From Capronia americana (taxonomy: Eukaryota > Ascomycota > Eurotiomycetes > Chaetothyriales > Herpotrichiellaceae), in contig JADWQD010000008.1 in assembly GCA_016110215.1 (NCBI GenBank), positions 806,001-870,000 of the forward strand: a stretch of DNA of 64,000 nucleotides, written 5' to 3'. Under the pieces are notes generated by a model. The model saw only the letters and a program-made list of their open reading frames with translations, ran no database searches and had not been told where the DNA came from. Positions 1-11,998 of the stretch are shown here, one piece after another; position 1 is the stretch's first letter, and each line of letters starts with the position of its first letter. Made by a program: the position numbers and the translations under genes.

Positions 1-795
1 TCCTAGCTCTGCGTTCTCGGCGATATATCCCATTGCCGTAACGACGTCCTGACATAGGGGGTCTTCGTATGATTTGGGTCGTTTGCCATAGGTGAGGGCC
101 CCTGTCACCGCTGCTGCATACCGCTTCATTAACTTGTAGAAGTTCTCCGGATCGTCGAGCAAAGTCTTGACCAGGGCAACGGCTCTAAGAAGGGTGATTA
201 TATGTCAACAAAGTCCTTTTGTGCGAATAACTTTCACCTTGGCTAACTCACTCTGCATTCTGAAAGGTACTATGAACTGTGTCACACTGCTGCGGCGAGA
301 AATGATGTGATATCAATTTTCGTCGGTCTCGCCAGGAGTCTCCCATAGACTGGAACGCCGCATGATGATTATCGGTCAAAAGTTTGAAGACGTAGCTTTT
401 CGGTCGGTCGGAATAGTTGTGAGATCTTTTCTCCCACAGATCGCGAATCGCCTCTCGTTTGTTGAGCACAATGACGGTGTCACCTCCAAGCTTGATTGAG
501 TAGATTGGACCATATTGCCTGTACCATTCCCCGAGTCTGTTGGGTATCGGTCAGAGACACACATTCACTTTCACTTTGCCAGACTCCCTGGGCCCCTGGC
601 TCCTGGTGGATACACGTTGGGGACTTACTGCCACTCTACATCTCGTGCCGGCATTTGTAACATATTCCCGAAGATAGGTACTGTTGGCGGGCCTGGTGGA
701 AGACCCCGTTCACGTTTGCCAGTCTGTAGCAAGTGATAGACAAAGTAGCAGAAAAGACATCCCAAGAACGGCCAGAGCACCATGCTGAAACCCAT
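1..795 (-). CDS. Cytochrome P450, N-terminal part (runs off window)
   Basis: This is the first ~212 residues of a microsomal P450, cut by the window edge. Exons on the minus strand are 795-629, 536-252 and 184-1, with GT-AG introns and continuous phase. The protein opens with a hydrophobic membrane anchor (about residues 5-22), then a basic stretch and the proline-rich hinge LPPGPP. Next come the N-terminal beta-sheet residues (YGPIYSIKLGG) and a helix-C segment WRDRRKLISHHF, typical of fungal CYPs of the O-methylsterigmatocystin/CYP65-like type. The heme Cys region lies outside the window. An in-frame ATG at 783 is an alternative start. The gene is divergent from the sugar-type transporter at 1596 and shares its promoter gap, which fits an oxygenation step at the top of the catabolic cluster. 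The family is certain; the substrate is unknown. Confidence 0.88.
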
Positions 796-959
796 CTTGG
801 AGGCGTTCGAGAATTCTCAGGCTCTGGCGGGTTGGAAGAGATGTAATTCTCAACAAGATAACTTAAAAAATCAGGGTTTGTCTATGCACAAGCCGATTCG
901 TGTCAGCAAGTTAGTGAACGTGAGTAGATCATGTACTATGGGCGACCCCGTACTGGGCA

Positions 960-970
960 CCGAAAACCCG
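960..970 (-). promoter_or_regulatory. CGG-N5-CGG operator, P450/transporter gap
   Basis: Read on the minus strand this is CGGGTTTTCGG, one member of the direct-repeat family found in every promoter gap of the cluster. It lies 165 nt upstream of the P450 start and about 630 nt from the transporter start. The rest of the ~800-base divergent gap (796-1595) holds nothing I recognise. This copy fits the consensus CGGCAWTYCGG least well, so it is weaker than the others. Confidence 0.45.
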
Positions 971-1595
971 TCTGATTTCGAGAAGCGGCGGAGTGCACTA
1001 CAAGTCAAATTTGCATATCTGATTGCCTATCCGGACTACAGCTCACCGACACAGATACGGAGCGTCGATGCTTGAAGTGGACCATGTCCTTGTCCGGCAT
1101 GGTGGACGAGGGTATGAACGTTGTATCATTGACCCAGGGATCTGGACGGCAAAGTTGAAAACAGTATGCCTGCTCGGCAGGTGGCGTTCGTTGTACATTC
1201 CTCGAACTACTGACCCCTCCATCATAAAGGTGGCCATCAGGCTGCAATCAAGTTGCCGCCGCCTCCTGCTTCGCTAAGAGATTCGCGGTGCTGAAAAGAC
1301 CGGAACTTACGAGCCCAGATGTGTACCAGGGATGACTCGATATCCACTGTCCTAGTAGGGGGTCCGGTGAGTTGGTCGTAGCCGAGGGGCCGGTTTGCCG
1401 TTGGTCTTCTTCCGGCTTACCGTGGTGGACCTGGAGAACATATGAGTACTCGCCTGACTGACTCCACCTGCACTCGAGTTCGTTAATCTCTGTTTGTCGT
1501 TGGACGGAGAGCTGGTTTCTTTTTGATTGAGGTGGAGAACTTCACAATTCCATGTTTTCCTAGTGAAAATCAACGTTATCAACAAGTCTATCAAC

Positions 1596-3606
1596 ATGGC
1601 CATCGGAGGTGCAATCCACGCGAACCTCCCATGGTTTCAATGGTTCGGCGTCCTCACAGCCTGTCTTGGTTCAGTAGCCTATGGTTATGCCGTCTGTGTC
1701 ATTGGAACTTCTCTAGGTGAGAGCTCCTAATAGACCGGTCCACAGTCACACAGGCGCTTATTCCTGATGTCCGTGTCTTCAGGCCAACCTTCTTTCCTAT
1801 CCTACATGAAGCTGGATACCTCCACCAATGCCACCCAACAGATTGGCATGATAAACAGTAGGTCACGACTATGTTCGCATGTTTGACATTGGCTCAGAGG
1901 TTCTGCGCTGCAGGTCTCTTCCAAACCGGCGGCTTTGTCGGTACGCTCAGTCTCCCTGTTTTCGCCGACAGATATGGACGCAAATGGGGACTCTTTCTGG
2001 TGTGGCCGCGCTTGTTCCTCAACCTATGATTCCCAAGCTGAGTTTTCCAGGGTGCCGTTCTGTTGATTATTGCCGGGGCTGGAATGGCAGGAAGCGTCAA
2101 CATAGCCATGTTTATTACTTTTCGCTTCATTTCCGGAGCTGGTGCTTTCATGGTGCTCGCTGGAGTTCCGGTAAGCTTGCTCTCTCCGCTGCTGAGGCCG
2201 TCGCCTTCTACGACTTACCTAGTTGCTCTGTAGATCTGGCTGAATGAAGTCGTTCCTCCGCATGCTCGTGGAGCGCTGGTGGACTTTCACGGCATCTTTC
2301 TCGGCTTTGGAGCGATGGCTGCGGCATGGATTGGACTGGGCTTCTATTTCTACCAGAGCGCCAATGGCAACGAGTGGCGGCCACCACTAGGTATGGCCTT
2401 GCACCATCATCTTGCGCTCCTGACTAAGTCTGATTGCTGGAACTATAGCCATTCAATGCATCGCCCCTCTTATGCTCGTGGCTGGACTCTACTGGGTGCC
2501 AGAAAGTCCCCGATATCTCGCCATGAAAGGCAAAGATGATGCCGCGCTCGAAGTCTTGAAGCTTCTACATGCGGCGGAAGACGATCCTGACCATGCCAAA
2601 GCATCGATGGAGTTGTTCCAAATCAGACGACAAATGGAGCTCGATCTGACGTTTGGTGCAAGCTGGAGACGAGCCTTCAGCAAAAAGTCCTACCGAAAAC
2701 GATTCTTGCTGGCCATATCTTTCGTGGCAATTTTGCAGTGCTGTGGGCAGCAAGTCATTACCAGTAGGCACTACCATGGCACACAGATATCCTGTTTAGC
2801 CGTTGACGGTTCCTGCAGACTACGGTCCCACGTTCTACGGCAACCTAGGATACGGCCCTGTTGCTCAATTGAGCTTCCAAGGTTGCTATCTTACCGTAGG
2901 ACTAATTACCCAGATCTTGGCAATCTGGTTTGTCGATCACTACTCCAGGCCCAAGTTCATGGCCGTGGGCGTTGCCCTCTGTGTCGGTACATTGATCGGT
3001 GAGGCTGCAATCGTCGCCAATTTTGTACCTTCGTTTGAGCAGAATGCCCTTCGGGCGGGTGTGGCCATGTTCATGTTGTTCCTCGCCTTCTACTCCTTCT
3101 TCCTCGATGGCACTCAGTTCGCTTATATTGGTGAAATATTCCCGACACATCTTCGAGCCAAGGGTCTCTCGGCTGGTGTAGCCACGATTTGCTTCATGAA
3201 CATCATCTGGTTGCAAGCGACGCCTGTCGGCCTCAAGTAGGTTACTGGACGAGTCACTGCTTGCACGCTTCGTTGATGCTGATTTTGGCTCAGGAACGCC
3301 GGATGGAAGTTTTTCCTCCTCTTCATTTGCACCGGAGGACTAGGAGGTATTGCTTTGTGGTTGTTCTATCCTGATACAAAAGGACTGCCCTTGGAAGAGG
3401 TGGCCGTGGTGTTCGGTGTAAGCACGGTGCTGGATGGCTGAGAAGCGGGAGCTAACGTGCAATAGGACCACGATGAAGTTGTTGTATATCAGCAAGAACT
3501 CCAATTTGACCATGCCAATAACACTGTGGTCGCCCCAGGCGACAAGGAAGACCACGTTGTAATTGAGGACATAGCCGTGGAGTCTACGCGACCAAAGGAA
3601 GCTTGA
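1596..3606 (+). CDS. MFS transporter, sugar-porter family
   Basis: This is a 518-residue proton-coupled sugar porter (MFS) of the plasma membrane. Exons are 1596-1716, 1783-1857, 1914-1999, 2051-2170, 2234-2390, 2449-2763, 2819-3236, 3294-3417 and 3466-3606. Visible family marks are the N-terminal GTSLGQPSF segment after helix 1, the DRYGRKWG loop between helices 2 and 3 (about residue 85), the PESPRYL motif after helix 6 (about 205), and PDTKGLPLEEV after helix 12 (about 450). The tail is acidic and hydrophilic. The start is the ATG just before the first hydrophobic helix; longer upstream frames have no ATG. It resembles fungal lactose/hexose permease-like porters, but in this cluster it may import the cluster substrate rather than a sugar. 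Nine exons make it one of the more intron-rich genes here. Family is sure, substrate is not. Confidence 0.9.
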
Positions 3607-4238
3607 TGCTACAACAATCGCCAAGTACGTGTCGAGATCATGGCGATTCGAGGAAGACGTGTCTCCCAGTACACGTGGGAAAGCCCAGTATGAATGATGG
3701 TCGCAGTACCATCATAGCTTATTGACTGAATTTGAGGAGACGAAGAGGGAGAAATGGCGGGAAAGAGCGAGAGAAAACTATCTGTCGGTCTTCCAACCAT
3801 CCATTATGCCTGCGTTCCGATAATGCATTGTGGATTCTCTCATAGCATTCGTTGGCTTACAGCCGGCATGCTTACTGCTTACATAGGTACACTTCGCAGT
3901 CTCGCGTCGCAGACGGATTTTATTGCTCAAGAGTCTTCTTTCCTTTTCGCCCAGGTGATGATTTCCGCGTTCAAGTCAATAAGTGTACAGGTTTGGAGGG
4001 CAGCAAGGCTCCATGGTGAACGATTGTGCACGGAGGATGCGTGACATGTACCTGCCAGATGCACTCGAACGCAGGTGCCGGGCCGGGCGACGTAACCCGT
4101 CTGCTTGGGCCTGGTAGTTACTGAACTGGCTATCTTTCATGCGCGGGCTGCTCGGCATGGAACCATAACTGCGTGCGGCCCGGCGAGCCCCAGGTTCTCC
4201 CCACAACCCCTTAGATTTCATACTTTCTTCTCCAGGAT
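3607..4238. other. Intergenic, no gene seen
   Basis: This is downstream of the first transporter and upstream of the second. Short frames here look random. The only recognisable element in the gap is the operator at 4239-4249. Confidence 0.5.
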
Positions 4239-4249
4239 CCGAAGTGCCG
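4239..4249 (-). promoter_or_regulatory. CGG-N5-CGG operator, second transporter promoter
   Basis: Minus-strand reading CGGCACTTCGG, followed by ATCC, the same flank as the site at 25809. It lies 180 nt upstream of the transporter ATG at 4429. It matches the cluster consensus except for C at the central A/T position. Confidence 0.6.
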
Positions 4250-4428
4250 ATTTTCCGGCACAACGTGGAGGGCCCAGGCCCAAGCACTTCGAATCTCCCT
4301 TCAACCAAGCGATCTCCCCTGCATAAGAGTACATATAAGAATTGGCGGAACACCGACGATCTTTCGGTCCATGCACAATCACACTCCTGTCTTTCGAATC
4401 TCCTCGTTCCAGCGTTTCCAAAATCAAC

Positions 4429-6125
4429 ATGGTGGGACCACAGAAGAAGATTCGCCTATCCATGGTACCACTCCCGTGAACATCCTTGGCTGTAAGTGAG
4501 CGTCTCTAACAGCACTGCAGGTGTTGGTGGGAGCCTCCCTTGGCTCCTGTCTGGTCGGCTTCAGCTCGTCTGCGATCAGCCCGACCTTGAATCAACCTGG
4601 GTGGTACAGCACGATGGGCCTTGCCATGGACCCGACCGATCCTGATCATTCCTACACCACTCAGATCATCAGTGCTGCCAATGGCGTGTTCTATGCCGGC
4701 GCGTTTTTCGGCACTGTGTCCATTGCATGGCCAGCAGAGAAATGGGGACGGCTTCGCGCCTTCCAGATTGGAGCTCTCTTTCATATCCTGGGAGGCATCC
4801 TGCAGTCTGCCGCGGTTAATGTCCCAATGGTGTGTCCGTCTTGAGAGCCATCTTCATCCGGTCACTGACCACCTCTTCCAGTATCTGGTTGCCCGCCTCA
4901 TCTCGGGTTTCGCCGTGGGTCTGGGTACTGGAATCATGACGACCTACTATTCCGAACTTGCCCTTCCGACACGTCGAGGCCTCCTCGGAGGCCTGCATGG
5001 CTTGGGCATTGAACTCGGTGCTCTCGTCTGTGGTTGGATTGCCTTGGGATGCTACTACTCTTCCAATTCCAGCTTTGCCTGGCGTTTTCCAGTCTCCCTC
5101 ATCTGTCTCCTGGCTCTTGTGCTGCTGATTGTGTCCTTCTTCTTGCCGGAGACTCCTCGATGGCTGATCAGACACGGCCGAGCAGACGAGGCCCTGCACG
5201 TTCTTGAAGCTTTGCATCACACTCCGAATGACCCCAACATTGGCCATCGCGAGTTCCAGCAGATTGAGATGCAACTGCGAGAAGAACAAGTCCAATTTCA
5301 GACCTATGGCAAATGGCAACTCTTCACCGATAGACATTACCTGACACGCCTGTTCCGAGCATGTGGCCTGGTCCTCTTTATCCAGAGCAACGGAATCCTC
5401 CTGATCTACAATTATTCTTCCATTATCTACTCGACTCTTGGCCTCGGCCCCTCTCAAGCACTGGCGCTGTCGGCGGGGTGGATTTCCTGGACAGCAGTCT
5501 GCATCTACACCGGCAATATGCTCTCCGACAAGTTCAGCAGGAAGAAAGTCATCATGGCCGGCTTTGTGGGGTGTTGCACTTTCCTGTCCATCTACATGGC
5601 CGCCCTGTCACAATACTTGAAGACCGGCGCGACCAAATGGGCTGCGGTGTCCGTCGTCTTCATCTTCCTCGATGTCATACCCTTTGGCGCCTGTCTTGGC
5701 AACAACTGTTTCACGGTCCCCACAGAACTTTTCCCGAACCACCTCCGAACGTGGGCCGCCTGCATTGCCATCAGCTGCACGTACTTGATTCAGGTCTTGT
5801 GGCTCAACGTGGGGCCTCTGGCCTTGACGAACGTGTCTTGGAAGTTCTACAGCGTTTTCATCGCCTGTGGCTTTTGCGGCATCTTTTACGTCTTCTTCTT
5901 CATCCCAAATGTAAGTTTACACCTTGCTTTTGCCCCTCTGACGGCTGGGTCTTCTGAGAACTGACAAACTACCACCAGACTTCTGGCATTCCTCTCGAAG
6001 AAATTGATACCTTGTTCGGCAGGCAGGTAGCTGTCAAACTAGACGATATCAACGCGGATGGGACAATTACTGGTGCTCAGGGAGACATCAGCGATGTTCA
6101 TTCAATCCAAATGAAAGCCGAGTGA
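4429..6125 (+). CDS. MFS transporter, sugar-porter family (second)
   Basis: This is a 506-residue MFS porter. Exons are 4429-4464, 4521-4829, 4882-5910 and 5979-6125. The first exon codes only 12 residues (MVGPQKKIRLSM) and joins in phase to VLVGASLGS, the start of helix 1. Landmarks are WPAEKWGRLRAF in loop 2-3 (about residue 90), PETPRWLIRHGRADEA after helix 6 (about 205), and SDKFSRKK in loop 8-9 (about 330). PTELFPNHLRTW in the C-terminal half and PLEEIDTLF after helix 12 complete the set. It is only moderately similar to the porter at 1596, so this is not a recent tandem copy. It ends tail-to-tail with the kinase gene. The promoter operator at 4239 groups it with the catabolic genes. The transported compound cannot be read from sequence. 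Confidence 0.9.
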
Positions 6126-6441
6126 AAATTGCACTGCCAAGACCAGAGAACTGAACTACCTGGCAAGACTCTTTGATTTTGTACTATCCACACGGCTCGT
6201 CAATTAGTATTTGCATCCATGGGCGGATGCTGCGAATACTATGACCACTTTCATGTCTGAGGATGGTGGGATGAAATGATGCCGTCCAATCCCCTGTTGG
6301 TGGTTTGAGGCAGAAATTTGATCATGTCATAGGATAGACAGAGACAAGAAGTTTTGGCATTCCATAGCAATCATTCATTGGAATCATAGCTGAACGACAT
6401 GAGGAGGCTATATGAAGTGGGAAAATCTACTCCACATTTCC
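6126..6441. other. Convergent 3' gap, nothing seen
   Basis: This is the space between the stop of the second transporter and the stop of the kinase gene on the other strand. It has no operator and no gene, and it serves as a negative control for the promoter motif. Confidence 0.6.
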
Positions 6442-7723
6442 TTAAAGTGACGCTGTCCGATCTTTCACCCGGGGTACCTTCGTCAAGAGTTTTGACGTCC
6501 ATTGTGAGAAGGCCGGCATTTGTCGACTGATCCTTGCTGCTTCGACGCCGGACGCTTGTCTGCGGGCGTATCTTGCCGCGATCCCTTGCGTGATCACTGT
6601 TGCCCGAAAGACGTTGAAAGCTTCTCCCCACGCCAGGTCACTTCCCGGGTCATAGGCTGTCATCTCCGCGTATCGCTGGACTAGATCTCCTTTCGCGGGG
6701 ATTCCTAGGCTAGATCTCTGGGGCGGATGGAATTCGACCTGGCCACGGCCGAACCCTGGTCCCAGGGCGGGTTCCACGTCAAGGAAGGGCACCATGAGGT
6801 TCACCAGGTCGGACAACGGATGGCCTACGGTTGACAGTTCCCAACTGCGACAGGAAAGGATAGCACGGTTAGCATGCTGCGGCAGCACAGAGTATGTCGG
6901 ACCCCCAATCGGACTTACTCGAGAACTGCAATGACCTCGGAACGTTCCGGATGGAAGATGAGGTTGTCGATTTTGAAGTCGCCGTGCACCAACGCGAGGC
7001 GGTCTTCTGGCATGGTTTGTTTCAAGGACTGCCCTATGCTTGTAAAGTTTGGAATGTGGCCTACGATCGCTCCGGTTTCGACGTCTTTCGCATTGGATTG
7101 CTCGTGCTCGAGGCGGTCAAACGTCTTCAGTTGTCTTTCGTAGAAGGTGGACTGTGTTTGACGCCGAGGCAAATTCACCTGCTCGATGTCGAGACGATGA
7201 AGCCGAGTCAAGGTGTCCAGAGCACTGAACCAACTTCCATCGTGAGACACGCTTTGTAGGGGCGGGCATGGGTGTCGGCACTTACAGTGATCGTCTTTCT
7301 TCGGGTGCAACGCCAATCATTGCCGGGTCCTCGAAAATTCGGCCTTCGACAAACTCCATAATATAGAAGGCTTCCCCTAGGACTGACCGATCTTCACACA
7401 GCTTCACAACACGTGGCACAGGAACATCTGTCTTCTGCAAAGCTTGCATAATATGGTATTCATGCTCGATGCGATGCGTTCCTTTGGCGTGGGATGCTTG
7501 TGGTGGCTTCTTGCGGAGGACAAACCTTTTTCCATCTTGAGCGACAATCTTATATGTCGGGTTTGATTGACCCTGATCGAACTGGAAAAGTAACACCTTA
7601 GCGAAAGCTGATACCAGTGTGGCATTGCATTCTTACTTGAGTCAGGGTGACGGGAAGTGCAATCTGCGGAATATGGATGGCAAGGAATTGCTGCAGGCGC
7701 TGAGCTTCAATCTTCTGTCTCAT
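6442..7723 (-). CDS. APH-family phosphotransferase, ACAD10/11 kinase-domain-like
   Basis: This is a 366-residue aminoglycoside-phosphotransferase-fold kinase. Exons are 7723-7637, 7581-7286, 7233-6919 and 6844-6442. Residues ~30-39 (FDQGQSNPTY) are the nucleotide-loop signature shared with the kinase half of ACAD10/ACAD11 and with LvaA-type kinases. HGDFKIDNLIF (about residue 211) is the catalytic loop with its Asp and Asn, and VLDWELSTVGHP (about 232) carries the second metal-binding Asp. Known relatives phosphorylate the 4-hydroxyl of 4-hydroxyacyl-CoA so that a partner acyl-CoA dehydrogenase can eliminate phosphate. That role here is inference from family and neighbours. In animals kinase and dehydrogenase are fused; here the dehydrogenase is a separate gene at 19021. 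An in-frame ATG at 7825 would add 34 residues of no family character. The gene is divergent from the cyclase-family gene. Confidence 0.88.
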
Positions 7724-7903
7724 TGCAACGAGGTGCCGACGTCTCCAACCGGCGGGAATTCCACTGACAGAGAGATACGATGCGTTCAGCCAACCTTTGC
7801 TCGGCACTGTTTCCCTCGCATACATCGATTCGCGACTACCCTATTTAGCAACCTTCGGATATGTGATTGGAGGCCGTCGGCTCAAAAGCAGACATTATGG
7901 GTT

Positions 7904-7914
7904 CGGCATTTCGG
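7904..7914 (+). promoter_or_regulatory. CGG-N5-CGG operator, kinase/cyclase divergent promoter
   Basis: CGGCATTTCGG, an exact consensus copy, 181 nt upstream of the kinase start and about 280 nt from the cyclase-family start. Several extra TCGGA half-sites lie in the same gap (7724-8192). No other gene is visible there. Confidence 0.7.
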
Positions 7915-8192
7915 ACGAGACACATACTATCCGGTGGCGCTTCGTTACTGGCGGAGGCCGTTCAATCCAACAGGAGCTTGAAGAGTACCCCACTGCTCAA
8001 TGGCTCTAGAGGAGATCAATTCGGAGACGGAAATCACCTAACTGTTCTCGCCGTTCATACTCGGAAACAGGGTTCTAAAGCGTTCGTCCGCTGGAGAGAC
8101 AAGTGCGCTCTTTGCGTACCAGAGATTTCTCGTCTGATTTCAAATCGACGCGGGGACCTCGGTGCAACTCTGTTCTCTGTTCGAAAAAAGCT

Positions 8193-9425
8193 ATGGAAGG
8201 GTCATACTCAGCATACGATGACCTGCCCGTAGTGGGAGGGAAGAGGTCTGCCACAGGATTCTGGAACAAAAGTAATTCCATGGACCATCTAGGAGGTAAG
8301 TGGACATGCCGTTGATCCCCTTGGTTGGAAAATGGGTGGTTGTTCAACAATGACTTGAGCGAACAGCTCTCAACAACATAACGCCTGCGGCAAGGCTCGG
8401 TGCTGTTGCGCAAGTAAAACATGGTCTGAGTTTCCAACTTGACTGGGCCTTTCACAACGTGGGAGCTCCGGCCTTCAATAGAGCTGGCTTGCAGCACAAA
8501 GTTATCAACTACGCCGGGATCACGGGTGAGATGGCTCATGATGATGAGATCAGCTTCAATACACAATGCGCTTCTCAATGGGATGGGTTTATGCACTACG
8601 CGGATCAGAAAGTGGGTTTGTATTACAACGGATTGAAACATTCTGAAGATGTGGCATCCCACCCGGACAGTCATGGCGTTCACTGTAAGTCTGGGCACCC
8701 GCCGAATTGAACCATCTTCCACCACTCGTCACTCGGAGTTGACTTTTCCTCGCAGACTGGTGTAAGAGTGGTATCGTCGGCCGCGGCGTGTTGTTGGACT
8801 TTCCCAGGTGGTCAATGGCAACAGGCAGAAATCAAAGTCCCATCGCATCATACGGTATGACAGCAATATCATCGCCGAGCAGGTTGACACCGAGTACTGA
8901 TGTCGATCAACAGGGATCACTGTTCAAGATCTGGAGGACATGGCAGCCTATCAGAACGTCCAATTCGCCGTAGGTGATGTTCTCATTATCCGGACCGGGT
9001 TCCTAGACTGGTATGGAGATGCTTCAGAAGACCAGCGAGCGACGGCATTTTCACAGCTATCGTTCACCGGCGTCGCACAGGGAGACGACACTCAGCGATG
9101 GCTTTGGAACAAGAGATTCGCAGCAGTGGCGGGGGATTCAGTGAGCTGGGAACGTAAGCTACTCTCCTCCCTCCTATGCCATCCTCGTACACCACTGTTT
9201 CAGTCGCTCATAGACTCATTAGGCTTCCCGCCCCCCAAAGATGGTAGCATGCTACATCAATGGCTGCTACCACACGCTGGGCTTCCTATAGGCGAACTCT
9301 GGAACCTGGAAGAACTCAGCGATGCCTGTGCCAAGTTGAAGAAGTGGGAATTTTTGTTCTGCTCGGCGCCGTTGAATATCAAAGGGGGAATCGCCAGCCC
9401 GCCGAATGCCGTAGCTTTACTGTAA
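8193..9425 (+). CDS. Cyclase-family hydrolase (PF04199, kynurenine-formamidase-like)
   Basis: This is a 320-residue protein of the cyclase/metal-dependent hydrolase family. Exons are 8193-8295, 8367-8684, 8756-8854, 8914-9153 and 9223-9425; all junctions keep phase. Conserved blocks of the fungal subfamily are visible: FNTQCASQWDGFMHY (about residue 100, the region carrying the metal-binding residues), GIVGRGVLLDF (about 150), GDVLIIRTGF (about 190), AAVAGDSVSWE (about 245), and the C-terminal GLPIGELWNLEEL plus GIASPPNAVALL. Members open cyclic amides, esters or diketones with a bound divalent metal. Here it may hydrolyse a ring product, but the substrate is not predictable. The classical HxGTHxDxPxH metal motif is replaced by the QWDGxxHY form usual in this fungal group. 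It shares a promoter with the kinase. Confidence 0.87.
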
Positions 9426-9629
9426 CCGAAGTAGAACGCAACATATGTATGGCGGAAGTTTCCCTTACGAGCCCTTGTAACCTATTCCGTAGGGATTCTC
9501 CGTGTAGACAACCGAAATACCGGCAGAATTCAACAAAATCACACCATCTTGACTTCCGAACCCGTGGGATCGTATTTGACGTGGGATGGCTATCTAAATT
9601 TCTATAACCCCTTGTGCCCAAACAACACC

Positions 9630-11793
9630 TCAAGATGCGCCGAACAGGGCAGCGTCTCCTCCTGCTGTGTTTGCATGACCTGGCAGAGTAGCATTTCCTG
9701 GATCGGGGCGCATAGAAGTGTATACTTTTGCCACAGGCTTCTCCGGAAGCGTAGCATCTCCCTCGGCCACACCATTGCTGTGTCCATTTGTCTCGTTCCA
9801 CTGCATGACTGGTGGGAAGTCAATCTCAGCCGGGTCTAGATATTTTGTCCGTGTCGTGCCGCTGTAGTCGGCCAGCGTGTAGCCATTGCCGAGCCAGGAC
9901 ATGGAATTGCCACCCATCTCGTCAAGATACTCATAATCCCAGTCTTCCCAACGAGGGTTCCTTTGCGCATAGAGCAGACTCAAGGCGTTGCCACAGTAGT
10001 AAGCGATGTTTCTTCCCTCCTCCGTGCCGCGTTTGAACCAGGACTTGCAGGGCTGGCCGAAGATGGATTTCTGGAAGTAGGCGTGGGTGTGTGCGGAATA
10101 TTCCTTCACACGGACCGTCTTGATCGTCATGGATTTGATCTTGTCGCGCAAGATCTTTTTGATGCAAGAAATCATGAGCTCACACTCTCCGTCGACGCAG
10201 AGGTATGCACCCCCCGCTCCGGGACCACAGTTGGGTCCCATGTAGACATAGCAGTTCGGCATCTTGTCCACGCACATTCCCAAGTACGCTTCGGGCTCGG
10301 GGTCCATGACTTGATTCCATGTGATGCCGTCCTTTCCAGTCATTGGGAACCGGCTCACAAAGTTTCTGCTCAACGGTCAGAAAGCTGGCTCGACATTCTA
10401 GAGGGTGACATGAAGCGCCACTTACACATTGAATCCGGTGGCCCAAATGATGGCGTCGACTTTGCGGAGTGTGCCGTCTTTCGTGACGATGCCTTCCTCG
10501 TTAACATGGTCGATATCGTCGGAGATATAATCAACATTCGGTTGGACGATTGCTTCAAGGTATCCGGGCCCCGGGGTCACTGGCATGAGGGTAAGTATGT
10601 CTTGGTTCGAATAACAGACATTTGGTGGAACTCACGTCTTCGACAGCCTGGAGGGTAGTTTGGCAGTAAGGTCTTCAGGATGTGTGGCTTGTCTTTGAGC
10701 ATTACGGTCATATGCTTTCGGAAGTTCTCCTGAATAGCCTGCTGTCTTGGGGTGCCGAATGTAAATCCTGATTCTGTCATGTAATCATTCATGGCCTCCT
10801 CCACCTCCCGTCGATGCTTGTGGCACGTATTGGGGTCAGCTTTGAATGTTTCTTTTTCTTCTTTAGAATACGAGACTGTCACATGTCAGAAAATAGATCG
10901 TTTTGTGGTCGTTGAAAACGTACAGTTTCCTTTGTCTAGCTGGCCCCGTTTCTCAAGTTCAATGGCTCCAAACCCCAGAGGAGCAATCCAGTTCTGTGAC
11001 CTCATATAATGGTCAACGTACTTGGCCACTTTTTGGATATGTGGAAGGATCTGAATTCCAGAAGAACCACCGCCAACGACGGCGACAGTCTTGCCGGTGG
11101 CATCGAAGCTGGTGTCGTAGTCGGCGGAATGCATATAAGGTCCTTTGAAAGAGTGTAGACCTTTGACATTGGGCCATTCCCAGTTGTTTAACATGCCCCA
11201 TCCTAGGATAAGCACATCGGCCATATCCACGATTTCCTGCTCGGAGTTAGTCGCACATCGCGATGGATGACAGGAAAACCACCGACTTGATCGTTGACCA
11301 TGTCCTTGACGGTGACCCTCCACTTTCCTTCCGCTTCCTGCCAATGTGCGCCAGTGACGAGGTGGTTGAATTTCATGTACTTTCGTGCACCATACTTGTC
11401 CGCAGTTCGCTGAACATAGTTCACGATCTCTTGACCACTAGCATAGTAGTTGGTCCAGTCGGGATTGTTCTCGAAGAGGAACTGAAAGCATGGAGCCGGG
11501 ATGTCGCAGGCAACGCCAGGATATCTGTTTTCGAGCCATACGCCACCAATATCTGTGACCTCTCAGCAAAATATCTCACCATATGCGGCGACAATGGACA
11601 TACCGGCGTTCTTATCATAGAGCTGGAGGTCGATGTGCCCTCCCAGATGTTCTGGGAACCGGATAGCGGTGGTCACTCCTGATATTCCTGTGCCAACCAT
11701 GACAACCCTCAACTTCCTCCCCGGATCATCAATTGCCCTAGGGATGATTGGGGCTTTGAAATCCAAAAAATGTGGTTGGCCGGGGTATACCAT
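9630..11793 (-). CDS. Flavin-dependent Baeyer-Villiger monooxygenase 1
   Basis: This is a 632-residue class B flavoprotein monooxygenase. Exons are 11793-11604, 11552-11287, 11236-10924, 10875-10636, 10579-10426 and 10365-9630. It has an FAD Rossmann motif VGTGISG (about residues 33-39), DIGGVWLENRYPG after it, an NADPH Rossmann motif VGGGSSG (about 202) and PGCRRLTPGPGYLEA (about 332). The BVMO fingerprint FxGxxxHxxxW reads FKGPYMHSADY (about 182-192), with Tyr in place of the final Trp. It inserts oxygen next to a ketone to make an ester or lactone, using NADPH and FAD. The intron ending exon 2 uses an unusual GTCGGT donor; it is the only phase-preserving choice I found. The C-terminal ~45 residues are low-complexity. 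It lies downstream of the AtuA-like gene on the same strand but has its own promoter. Confidence 0.88.
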
Positions 11794-11987
11794 GGTGCAA
11801 GGTCGTTGCTAGCTGTGTCGTTAGCTATCGTGATGAAAGACTTCCACACCACTCCCGAGAGAAATGGCACCTGATAAAGATAGACTTTCAAGAGAAGTTG
11901 CGTTGAACTTGCGGTCTCTTTTAAACTGTCCGATATCCCATTGTGGCGACAGCTATAACAACATTGGGCTGACGGGGTCGCGTCGTA

Positions 11988-11998
11988 CGGCTGTTCGG
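11988..11998 (+). promoter_or_regulatory. CGG-N5-CGG operator, BVMO 1 promoter
   Basis: CGGCTGTTCGG, 195 nt upstream of the BVMO 1 start. The gap 11794-12380 separates this gene from the stop of the AtuA-like gene on the same strand, so the site can only serve BVMO 1. Nothing else is recognised in the gap. Confidence 0.6.

Noticed and set aside
10605..10620. B-box-like GGTTCGAAT in a BVMO 1 intron
   Set aside because: No matching A box or cloverleaf could be folded around it.
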